DNA of 64,000 nucleotides from assembly GCA_907163375.1 (NCBI GenBank), contig CAJQUW010000601.1, forward strand, positions 186,001 to 250,000. Direction: 5' to 3'. Source of the stretch: Prostheceraeus crozeri. Its lineage: Eukaryota > Platyhelminthes > Polycladida > Euryleptidae. Every line of letters begins with the position of its first letter. Position 1 is the stretch's first letter. Positions 55,275-64,000 of this stretch are shown here, piece by piece. The notes under the pieces are model-generated. The model had not been told where the DNA came from, searched no databases, and was given only the letters and a program-made list of their open reading frames with translations. The position numbers and the translations under genes are program-made.

Positions 55275-58145
55275 AAAAGAAAATGAATGATCCAACATCA
55301 ATTATCTTGTGGTGAATAGACTCATTCTTCTTTTTATTTAAACTAGCTGTACATATTAAATATTTACTGTTGAATGCAGAAGCTGAAACCAAAAGGCAGC
55401 ATATCAGGGTTCCCTATTCCTTTCGGCTCCATCAAATGCACATGGGCAGCAAAGGAACTGCGTGCGATTCCCTCCTGTTTAATTAACAGTGTATCTCTGA
55501 TTTCAGAACTTTTACGAGTATCAGGTTTCAAATTTCAAGGATTCGAGTATCTAGTTCTATCGAACAAAATTCATCAAAACACACCCTCGTTTAGTAAATT
55601 TAACTATATCAATCTACAAGTGCTCTCCTTTGTTCCATTACATTTTAGTTAATGCAGGCCTACCCTACGTGCAAGTACTCCTGATCCTGTTTCGCCACAT
55701 ATCATTCTACCATGAATTCATGTGGTTTATGTAATGGATCCTGCACGGAAGCCTTCGAGAAAAATATTTAGTGTTGAGCGCTCGACCAGCCTCACTTGGT
55801 TTTTCAAGCCTCTCAATACATATGTGTCCAATGAATGTCATAGACCTAGCATAATTTAAATGATTGTAGAATTAACTACACCACGGATTTCGGTTTCATG
55901 TACAAAAGTTGCAAATAACATGCGGACTGCACAATGCATCTCATAGGTTAAGCCAAAAAATAATCACAGAAATCTGCAATGACTGGGTGGCTGACAATGG
56001 ATCGATTAGTGATTTAAGTCAGAGCACATTTTTTTATCTCCCTGAAAAGTCAATCGCAATTGGGGGGGGCTTTGAGGGTGGGTTGTAGGATAGGGTTATT
56101 TTCAAAATCGGACTTTTTTCGGAATACAGCTTATGCGATCATATTTATTTAATGTGCTTCAGTACTCCAGCTTTGTATATATCATTACGCAAATATTTAT
56201 TCAAGTGAGCGTGTACTCAATTAAAAATTTGGCGTAACGAAAATTGCGATATTGAGTAAGTCATCGCTTCACGATAATGACTGTTTGTGATACTCTAACA
56301 TTCAACCCCCCTATTTGATTGAATGTGCTGCAATTAATGAATGATATAATGTGAATTGCGCTAATCAGCGCGGCTCCCTTTCATTATTCAGAGCCATGTC
56401 ATTTTCCGGAGCTATTTGTCTTTCACCGGAGCCATTTGAAGTAGTGGTAACTTAAATATTTTGAATAGTCGGTCCATAATCATTAGATGAATAGAATCAT
56501 AATGAATTATTTAGCGTCTTTTTGCAAAATTTGGAAAAGACGGGAAAGGTTTGAAAATTCACAACAGAATACCAGATCACCAATGCCACAGAGGGACCAA
56601 ATCACGAATTCAGTTGACCCGCTAATAATGATGACATTTACTAATCAATATAATGTGATAAATTCGATTTTTCCTGCAAGTAGGTAAATGGTCTTAATGA
56701 CATTAATTATAATTATATTAATAGTTATTGACAATTGCTATAACTATGAGAAACATTTTGATTTAATTTCTTTCTTTGACATATCATTCCTTTAGTTTGT
56801 GTTGTCGTTTACAGTTTTTTAATTGTACATAGTCTATTGGTCGCGACGAGTACACCTCTTAACAGATGATAGAAATATTGGAAGAGCTTTTTGAGCTACA
56901 AATGTAATTTTTCAGTGATGATTCTTTGGTATTAGATATCCACAAAGTCAACATATCTATGTACTTAATCTGATGACTGTATAATTGTTGGCCAAATTTG
57001 GAAGTTTAAAATCACATGTCGCATTTAAAAATTGATTGAATTTTAATTGTTATACAGCAGCTTGAAAATAGGGACATTTATTTTGACTCACTCTGCATGC
57101 TGGTACACATTACGTACTCAATAATCACTTGTAGTGCAGGTAAGATCTTTGTGCTATTGGTCTCACATTACTGGACTCAGAAGCGAGATGATAAATCAGC
57201 ATTTTCTAGTGGAAGGAGTTTTCACCGCAGGTCATGGTTATTAAAACGGAAGAAATGTTCAACTATGACTTCGGCCTCTAATATTTGCCGCCGCATATGA
57301 CTAGGATACTGTGGAGCGGGTAAATTTCGCGATAGTTCTAAATTCACGAATTTTGTGAAATGCTGTTTCAATTCACGAAAATGAAAATAAGTGAGTTTTT
57401 TTCTTTTTGTTTTCAAACACTCTATGTCGGATCCTGCTCTTAAACCTCATAGTTTTATATCAACAAACAACGACTCTACAATCAAATAATATGAAAACAA
57501 CCAGCAGGTAATGCAGATCACAAACTACAAATAGATTGCAACAAGTTTATTTGATTTCAGGCTGTGTTTTCAGCTTCCGCAAAGCCTGAACTATCAAAGT
57601 TATTCAGCTGCTGTATTGTAAGTAGGTACTTTATTTCGATAGGTTGCAATTTTCGTAGTAATTGTATCAACAATTCCTGTAGTATTATTGTTATTCTTTC
57701 ATATCGGTTGAGTGGATTCGCAAATAGCGAGGTTCGCTTCTTACCGATTCGCGAAAATTTCTCGGTGTGCAATATTTTACAAAAGTTTGATTTATGTTAA
57801 CTTCGTTATGGATGTATAACACGGCATATGAAGCTGATAAAAACTTACGTGAGCGCTGTTTTCATATCCTCACGAGCTATCTGAACGCAATGAAGAGATC
57901 GATGTAGAGCACCCGTTTCAATACTCATTTAACAAGTCAATAATCAAAAGACACGAGAATCAACAATAAGTCTCTTCTTTTGTTCAATTCAGATAATAAA
58001 AGACTAATCTTCAACCTTTCGAGCTGCGTGAATGTTGACTCTTTTGGAGAGTTTTCACATGAAACGCACTCGTGAGCTTTCCTTAAACAAAGTTAAGTAC
58101 GCAGCTTACCATATTACAATACATATTGAACACTTATAATTACTT
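55275..58145. other. Intron 1 of the SNTX-like gene, no feature seen
   Basis: AT-rich. Short ORFs only; a G-tract (GGGGGGG) near 56062. No mobile element ends recognised. Confidence 0.4.
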
Positions 58146-58147
58146 AC

Positions 58148-58204
58148 ACAAGAGAATATAAAAATCAATGCTGTCAGAAATAAAGTGACTGCTTGCAACA
58201 CCAT
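58148..58204 (-). CDS. SNTX-like gene, exon 1 (signal peptide)
   Basis: ATG at 58202-58204 opens MVLQAVTLFLTALIFIFSC, 19 residues with a hydrophobic core typical of a secretory signal. It is followed directly by donor GTAAGT (58142-58147), in phase 0. The protein is therefore likely secreted, as for defence or egg pore-forming proteins of this superfamily. The exon lies about 150 bp from the foldback repeat at 58352, so the promoter must overlap that repeat or lie beyond it. Confidence 0.55.
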
Positions 58205-58351
58205 ACGATAATAATACGGAAAACGATGTGCTTTAAATTCACATTGAAAAGGTCCAACTGTGTTACAGAGCTTAGCTTATGTGGTTACGTTTCTCATTTT
58301 TGACAAGAATTAAATATGGTAACAGGTTAAGTCGATCATCCAGGAAAACTA

Positions 58352-58741
58352 ATTGTTCGACTGACATAAACCTGCTCATCTTTTTCTTCAAAGATTTGCG
58401 ATTGTTTGCGACTTCCGCTCTGCAATGCCCCCACCGTGCATGACAATGGGGCATTGCATAACGGAAAATGTTTAACACCGCATAGCCTGTCGTGCTTCCA
58501 CCTGTAATTGAATGCACTATCAATGTTACTTAAAACACCCGACGCCTCGTGTTTCGTGTTTCAAACAACATAGGCAGTTCGTTCATTTTTGTTGGAAGCA
58601 CGACAAGCTATGCGGCATTAAACATTTTCCGTTAAGCAATGCCCTATTGTCATGTATGGTGGGGGCATTGCAGAACGGCCAGTCGCAAACAATGGTAAAT
58701 CTTTGAAGAAAAACACGAGCATGTTTAAGTCAGTCGAATTT
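58352..58741. repeat. Foldback element, about 150-bp arms
   Basis: Arms 58352-58500 and 58590-58741 pair along their length (about 85-90% by eye), with a 90-bp loop. Shared blocks: TTCGACTGAC, TTTTTCTTCAAAGATTT, CTGCAATGCCCCCACC, AACGGAAAATGTTTAA and TGTCGTGCTTCC. Each arm has an inner GCAATGCCCC/GGGGCATTGC hairpin. No coding. Confidence 0.85.
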
Positions 58742-58819
58742 ATCCTGCATGTAATCAATGAATTAGAATCATACATTGAGTTCTGATTGATACATACAGT
58801 ATCAAGGGTATACATATAT

Positions 58820-60090
58820 AATAATAATAATAATAATAATTGTATTTGGATGAACAAATACATAGCCACAAAGGGCAGTCGACAAATGTTTATCATGTTA
58901 GAAATAAAAAGGGTACTACCAAATGTCATGGCGTGTAGACATGCAAGTAATACATTTCTTAAACTGAGTCAACGTACTCACAGATTTCTCTTCTTCAGAG
59001 AGTAAGTTCCAATACGGAATAACATTACAGGAAAAAAATTTCCTACGATAATCATGAAATGACAATTCAGTTCGAATCTTGGATGTGTGACCACGTAAGA
59101 AATGACTACTTTCAAAATATGTGAAAAAGTCATCAAAGTTAACATCAACATGTCCATGAATAATCTTAAAAAGAAATATCAATTGGTATCTTAAACGACG
59201 AGCGCTCAGAGACAAAAGGCCGAGATTGTTTAGTCTGTCACGGTATGCTAAATCTTTCATATATCGAATCGATCTTGACATTCTTCTATGTACACTTTCG
59301 ATTTCATCAATGTACTTTTTCCGATATGGATTCCATATAAGACAACCAAACTCAAGGATAGGTCGAACATACGTCAAGTAAAGCTTCAAAATGACACGGT
59401 AATCTATATGATTAAACGAGCGATTGATAAGTCCGAGCATTCTTCGTGCCTTATTAACAATGATGTTCACATGAGCACTGAATTCCATGGTATTAGAGAA
59501 GGTAAGGCCCAAATCTTTGTAAATTGAGACAGTAGGAAGTTTGTCAAATAGGATATGGTATTCAACTCTTGGATTTGATTTACCGTGATGCATAACTCCA
59601 GATTTAGATACATTTGTGGATAGTCCATTATCTGTACACCAATTCAGTAGACCAGAGAGATCACGCTGTAATGAATCAGTAAATAATAGATGATCAGATG
59701 TTTTTGGCCAGGCAATGTATAGCTTAATATCATCCGCGAACTTGATTAATGCACTATTATGAATTTCATCATCGAGATCGTTGACAAAAAGACAGAAAAG
59801 TAATGGGCCGAGTACAGAGCCCTGTAAAAGACCGCTCGTCACAGTAATTGCATCAGAAAGAACACCATTATAAGAAACACGCTGTACACGAGTTGTAAGC
59901 CAACTCTTAAGAAAACGAAAAAGATGACCATCAATACCAGCATTCTTAAGTTTACATAAAATCCTTTCATGAGGTATACAATCAAACGCCTTGTTGAAAT
60001 CTAGAAAAATCACATCAGCTAGACAGCTTCTATCAAGGTTTTTCGTTATGTAATCAAAAAATGTCAGCCCTTGATACAGTCTGTGTATAG
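58820..60090 (-). mobile_element. CR1-like LINE 3' part with ATT microsatellite tail
   Basis: Minus-strand element running from about 60090 (5' truncation) to the (ATT)n tail at 58821-58842, the usual 3' end of CR1/L2-type LINEs. It contains one long intact frame (58916-60013). Truncation during target-primed reverse transcription explains the missing endonuclease and N-terminus. Confidence 0.85.
58916..60013 (-). CDS. LINE reverse transcriptase, C-terminal 365 residues
   Basis: The open frame starts MIFLDFNKAFDCIPHERILC (first catalytic Asp in FLDFNKAFD), then VTSGLLQGSVLGPLLFCLFV (the GVPQGS block, here GLLQGS), LIKFADDIKLYIAW (catalytic FADD) and LSTNVSKSGVM. The thumb and C-terminal domain follow: YKDLGLTFSNTMEFSAHVN, YVRPILEFGCLIWNPYRKKY and SVHRRMSRSIRYMKDLAYRD. 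The stop at 58916 is the natural end. Coding continues upstream of the first Met in the same frame (TFFDYITKNLDRSCLADV) to the truncation point. It is the youngest-looking LINE in the window. Confidence 0.88.
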   Translation of the reverse strand: MIFLDFNKAFDCIPHERILCKLKNAGIDGHLFRFLKSWLTTRVQRVSYNGVLSDAITVTSGLLQGSVLGPLLFCLFVNDLDDEIHNSALIKFADDIKLYIAWPKTSDHLLFTDSLQRDLSGLLNWCTDNGLSTNVSKSGVMHHGKSNPRVEYHILFDKLPTVSIYKDLGLTFSNTMEFSAHVNIIVNKARRMLGLINRSFNHIDYRVILKLYLTYVRPILEFGCLIWNPYRKKYIDEIESVHRRMSRSIRYMKDLAYRDRLNNLGLLSLSARRLRYQLIFLFKIIHGHVDVNFDDFFTYFESSHFLRGHTSKIRTELSFHDYRRKFFSCNVIPYWNLLSEEEKSVSTLTQFKKCITCMSTRHDIW

Positions 60091-60099
60091 ACGAAACGC

Positions 60100-60570
60100 T
60101 CTTTTATTTATTCATTAAAACGTCCTAAAAAATGGGAGAGAACCTTCTTTTCCTATTTTGATCATGACTGACCTCCAGTATCGACAACTCTATCAAGTTG
60201 AGTGCAAATGCAGAAGAAGGTAGTGGCTATACTGTATGTTAATAAGGACCTGGGCGCAACGAACTGTTGCCGATCCACCATCTTGTGAGATGTGTCGAAA
60301 TTTCTGTCACAGATGGCGCTCTATTGATGACTCAGGTCTTTTTGGGTGCACCACTTGCTGTTTCACATAACCGATGCGACGTTAGCATTAACATTTTGCA
60401 CAAGCATATTCGCAGCCCAAAAATTTGTGTATAAGCATTTTCTCCCAGGGCTTCTATGGAATCTGATAATCAATACACTCAAAATCTGAGGCCCTGTGAA
60501 AATTCAAAAGTTCACTAGTGCTTCAAAATGTTAACCTTAATGCTAACAACACAGACCATCAAATCCAGTT
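60100..60570. other. Spacer, no gene seen
   Basis: No recognised feature; ordinary composition. Confidence 0.4.
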
Positions 60571-60573
60571 ACC

Positions 60574-61070
60574 TTGCCCACAAGAATCTGCATTTTCTCT
60601 TTCCCGCATTTTCAAATTTGCTCGCTTCTTTCGATGCTGTCCTCCAACTTCTCAAAACAACAATCTTCGCATAAAAAATTAATCCTACCATGCACTATGA
60701 AGAGTCACTGTGAGAATCAGTTCGCATACAATCCAGGAAGAGATCCTCCTGTGAACTTATCGCTTTTGTATCATAAAATAGAGGAATTTCTAGACAATTC
60801 ATTCGATGCAGTGCGCCTGCTATTAGTTGACTTTTCCCGCGTCTTCGATAAGCTTCCACATAAATCAATTATGGCTGTTTGCTCCGATTTCGGTTTTACA
60901 AACATCGCTGCGAATTGGATTGCCAGCTTACTCATAGCACGAAGCACGAGTGCAAGTTGGTAAGACTATTTCATCGTGCATTCAATTCCAAGTGGTGAAT
61001 CGCAAGGCAGCATCTTCGGACCATTGCTATTCTGCATAGTTGTCAACATAGTTGTCGCATAAAGTCCGAA
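60574..61070 (+). pseudogene. LINE reverse transcriptase fragment
   Basis: The frame carries NQFAYNPGRDPPVNLSLLYH and AVRLLLVDFSRVFDKLPHKS (first catalytic Asp), then ANWIASLL. In another frame follow IPSGESQGSIFGPLLFCIVV (the GVPQGS block). It resembles in pattern the LINE at 10845-17125 (QFAYTPYSST; TIDMTTAFD), so the two may be one family. It ends before the YADD block; at least one frameshift near 60963. Confidence 0.65.
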
Positions 61071-61117
61071 CATACATGTATCGTCCATCCACTAAATTTA
61101 TCAAAGACCTCAGCAGT

Positions 61118-61280
61118 GTTTTTGAGTGAGCTGAGCGAGCGAGCGAGCGGTATTTTTTCAAGTTTTTGATGAGCGGATGAGCGATCGAAAAAAATATTCT
61201 GTGAGCGAAAATTGAGCCAGCGAAAATTGAGCGAGCGAGCGGTGATTTTTTGTCGTGAGCGAGCGGTTGAGCGAGCCATT
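61118..61280. repeat. GAGC/GAGCGAGC minisatellite
   Basis: Repeated GAGCGAGCGAGCGG units alternating with AAAATTGAGC and ATTTTTT stretches. Open on the minus strand only because of its composition. Confidence 0.7.
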
Positions 61281-62970
61281 TTCAGAAAAAACTAAAAAAG
61301 ATCAAATAATCAAAAAAGCGAAATATTTGAAAAGTTATTTTAAAAATGGTTCCTAGTACATGCATGCATATAACTCGATTGATGAACAAAACATCCTTAC
61401 TTTTTTTCTCTTCTGTGGATCTCTCACTCTTGACAATATGCATTGAATGCCTGTCTGGATTATACTTGTGGATATGAGCTTGGCAAGAACAAGGTCTTTG
61501 TGATCGATGATGTGCTGAACATCTGACCATCGACACATTATTTATTCACAAATCTTTTGAATCGGTCTCCCAATCATCGCTTCGCCCCATAGTCTCCCTA
61601 ATTGTCTCCGGAATTGCACGAAGCCATTATGAGATGCTTTAATTTGATAGAAACATTTCGTTGTTGGAACATATCCACATGCAGATCCCTGAGACATTTC
61701 AGTATTGTCAAAGGTGAAAGAACTACAAATTGTGGAAAAATTGAGACCAGCCAAATTGGACCTACGTGCACACGGACAACCCGAATGTAGGCATATATGG
61801 CTTCCTCTGTACGGTACATTGATTTTAAGACCTTCATTTTAACCCTATGCATATTGGACTGTGAAGCGAGTAGGACTTAATCGGTCTCAACCTCCGTACC
61901 ATTGTTTCAAATCACATGAAATTCACGGTACAACATATTTGGGGTCTAATCTTTCTTATCGCGATGTTCATTTACTGCAACTGATTCATCTCCATGTTGC
62001 AAAAAGCAATTCAAGATTTAAAATCACCAAATTCGGCAGCTTTTTTTAAAGTTGAAATTTTACCGAATAAATTAAAAAAAATAAAATTTTACCTTAATGA
62101 TTTCAGTGAAAAATTTGAAAATGCACTAAACGTTAGGTCACAAAATTGTAGATCGGGCGACTTAGTTTTACGAGGATCACATCAAAAATCGGGAGACCGA
62201 ATCGTCCCTCTCCGGTATGGATAATTAATTATTATGTCATTGAAAATCTTCTAATTGTAACATTGTTGAGTATATTTTGCTTACAGCCTTTTTCTGATAG
62301 CCTCCTTAAGTTAGAATAATCAGGTTTTGAAATGTCTTTTTGTTAGTTACTGATATTTAACAGCTCATTTGGACAATATACCAGAACCATTATTAAGTGA
62401 AAAGGAATACAGCATTTAATGGTGTCCAACATTTAAAATAATGAGTAGTAATCAGTTGGAGTGATAAATTTTGGGTGACCATGCCGACTACGCTCTGCTG
62501 CACCCTTCTTTCTATTTCTTGCCACGGTGAGTGTCATTGCAAAGACATCTCTTTCAACTGTGATTTATATGCTGTACTTACATGTAATTCTTCTTTCTTC
62601 ACTTGAGATCAACATGTTGGACAAGGAATTGTTGGAGATCAATAAATAATAGTTAGACAATTCAAAATTTGATTTTTCCAACTCGTTTCAAAGAAACCAT
62701 TAATCAAGGTGTCAAAGTATATATTCTAACATTTTAAACAGCTTTCGTAATAGTACTGTCTCGATTATACAGCTACGATGATTTCTTCGTAGATAAAATA
62801 TTAAGTGCTGAGAGTTGATTACAACTAAGATATTGAAAATCGAACCATGCATTTCAACTGTACCATACAGTTGAAATACATTGAGCTTAATTTAGGACAT
62901 TATACTTGCAATTAGATCTTTCGTTGTCTTATGCGCAAGGTTATTCATTATGCAACTTTCCAGGAGGTAA
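61281..62970. other. Spacer, no supported gene
   Basis: Short frames at 61861-62049 and 61994-62224 read weakly protein-like (SGDLVLRGSHQKSGDRIVPL) but match nothing I recognise. Confidence 0.35.
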
Positions 62971-62972
62971 GT

Positions 62973-63130
62973 AAAATATCGCTCTTTCAAGTCAATTACG
63001 ATTTTTTTTCAAAGTAAAATTCCTCGATGCGCTTCGTCTCCATGGTCAGTCTAAAGGCTCTTCACTTTCAGTGAATTTTACTTCGCAAAAAAAATCAAAA
63101 TCGTCCTTACTTTAAAGGAGCGATATTTTT
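62973..63130. repeat. Foldback repeat, about 60-bp arms
   Basis: AAAATATCGCTCTTTCAAGT and ACGATTTTTTTTCAAAGTAA at 62973-63021 pair imperfectly with 63075-63130. Small MITE-like hairpin. Confidence 0.65.
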
Positions 63131-63770
63131 CCTGCCCCGTGGAAGTCTACACAATATTTGCAGTTAATTTGCTCTATCTTCGCATGCAGTCTACTGTACT
63201 ATTTACTTGCGGTGTACAGGCTACAAAGAAACTTACTACGATATGCAGTAAGAAATAAGCATAGTGTTTATGGAAAGTAGTCGCAAGAGTGTGGGAGTCT
63301 GGAAAGATGTCCAAATGTTGGACATTGGCAGATGGCTCGACTGGGGAGTTGAAGTTTCCAAGCTCTCATGGAACGATTGGTGGAACATGGGCTACTGGCA
63401 GTGAAGCGGAAGCATCAATGGACATAATGATGTGTTCCATGCCCCTGCTAATCTGACACGTTGAGGAATCCGGACCGACCCACAGTGTTATCTGTGTGAC
63501 ATGCCAATCCTTGTCCTGCCCTCTCTGGCTATCATGTGGCACTATAGAGAGTATGCTACACGCACCGGTGCGGCTTGGTCCTGCAAGCAATTGTGGAAAC
63601 AGTCTCTCTCCCACCACCACGTTTGTGAAGTTAGCGGAACCACTCAAAGGAACCACTACTATCTTCAAATTTGAATTTCTCTATAGCAACTGCTAATTTG
63701 TGGAATCTGATCAGGGGCTGAAATTGATAAAGTAGAAGTTGTTTCGAACAGGATCTCGCTGTACTAAATA
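63131..63770. other. Spacer with one unassigned ORF
   Basis: A 100-residue minus-strand frame (63366-63668, VVVPLSGSANFTNVVVGERL, DWHVTQITLWVGPDSSTCQI) has no start or splice support and no recognised family. Confidence 0.3.
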
Positions 63771-63775
63771 ATGAT

Positions 63776-63887
63776 TCCGCTCGGCGGTTCCGCCAACTTT
63801 ACAAAAGTCTCCCCTACAGGCAAGTAACAACTCCGCTCGGCGGTTCCGCCCACTTTACAAAAGTCTCCCCTACAGGCAAGTAACAAC
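63776..63887 (+). repeat. Tandem duplication, 2 x 56 bp
   Basis: TCCGCTCGGCGGTTCCGCC and CTTTACAAAAGTCTCCCCTA are repeated with a single mismatch, so the duplication is recent. CGGCGGTTCCGCC-type palindromes lie in each unit. Confidence 0.9.
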
Positions 63888-64000
63888 GGGCATTGACTTT
63901 GTGTACCGAGTGGTCAAACAAAGAGACGAAAGATTCATTGTGCGATCTGTACCTCAGAAGTAGGAAGTGATCGGAAGTGATCCACTTGAGTGGATAGACA

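Noticed and set aside
61043-61279. Arg/Ser-rich minus-strand ORF
   Set aside because: Produced by the GAGC minisatellite, no coding signal.

Overview
The window looks like gene-poor, AT-rich nuclear DNA from an animal, most likely a marine invertebrate. Evidence: phased exons with GT-AG splice sites and kilobase introns; LINEs, a Penelope-like element, piggyBac, pogo/Tigger and Harbinger DNA transposons and tRNA-headed SINEs; no bacterial-style operons; no rRNA or intact tRNA gene. Family calls rest on motifs recognised by eye, not on searches.

Layout. 1-8.2 kb: part of a virus-like element with a protein-primed type B DNA polymerase (Polinton/adintovirus-like), a two-finger zinc protein, a coiled-coil protein and small ORFs, some behind clear TATA boxes; it is treated as a fossil, runs off the left edge, and no capsid or integrase gene was recognised. 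8.2-10.8 kb: a 285-bp tandem repeat with G-tracts, a possible terminal exon and a long AT microsatellite. 10.8-17.1 kb: one LINE copy split by two DNA transposons, a 3.6-kb element of a type I cannot name and a 1.4-kb Tigger-like element. 17.1-28.5 kb: two decayed piggyBac copies, palindromic repeats and long anonymous AT-rich DNA. 28.5-30.8 kb: a pogo-like element inserted in an older palindromic repeat. 31-41.7 kb: LINE fragments, a THAP-finger fragment, a head-to-head Penelope-like pair with a GIY-YIG domain, and a 753-bp pogo-type MITE.

43.4-58.2 kb (minus strand): the best host-gene candidate, five exons beginning with a signal peptide, whose sequence recalls the stonustoxin/verrucotoxin-like (SNTX, MACPF/CDC superfamily) proteins. 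Its introns hold a complete-length but decayed Harbinger (51520-54893), a Q-rich/endonuclease LINE piece, copies of a 0.8-kb TIR repeat and GTGGGTCA minisatellites. 58.3-64 kb: a foldback repeat just upstream of exon 1, a CR1-like LINE 3' end, a second LINE fragment, a GAGC minisatellite and short duplications.

The most unusual items are the unclassified transposon at 11085-14727 with clustered GACGGYRCTGAC-type subterminal motifs, the three-fold repeated 140-bp coding-like module in the virus-like element, the nested insertions, and the repeat inserted 46 bp from a splice acceptor of the SNTX-like gene.
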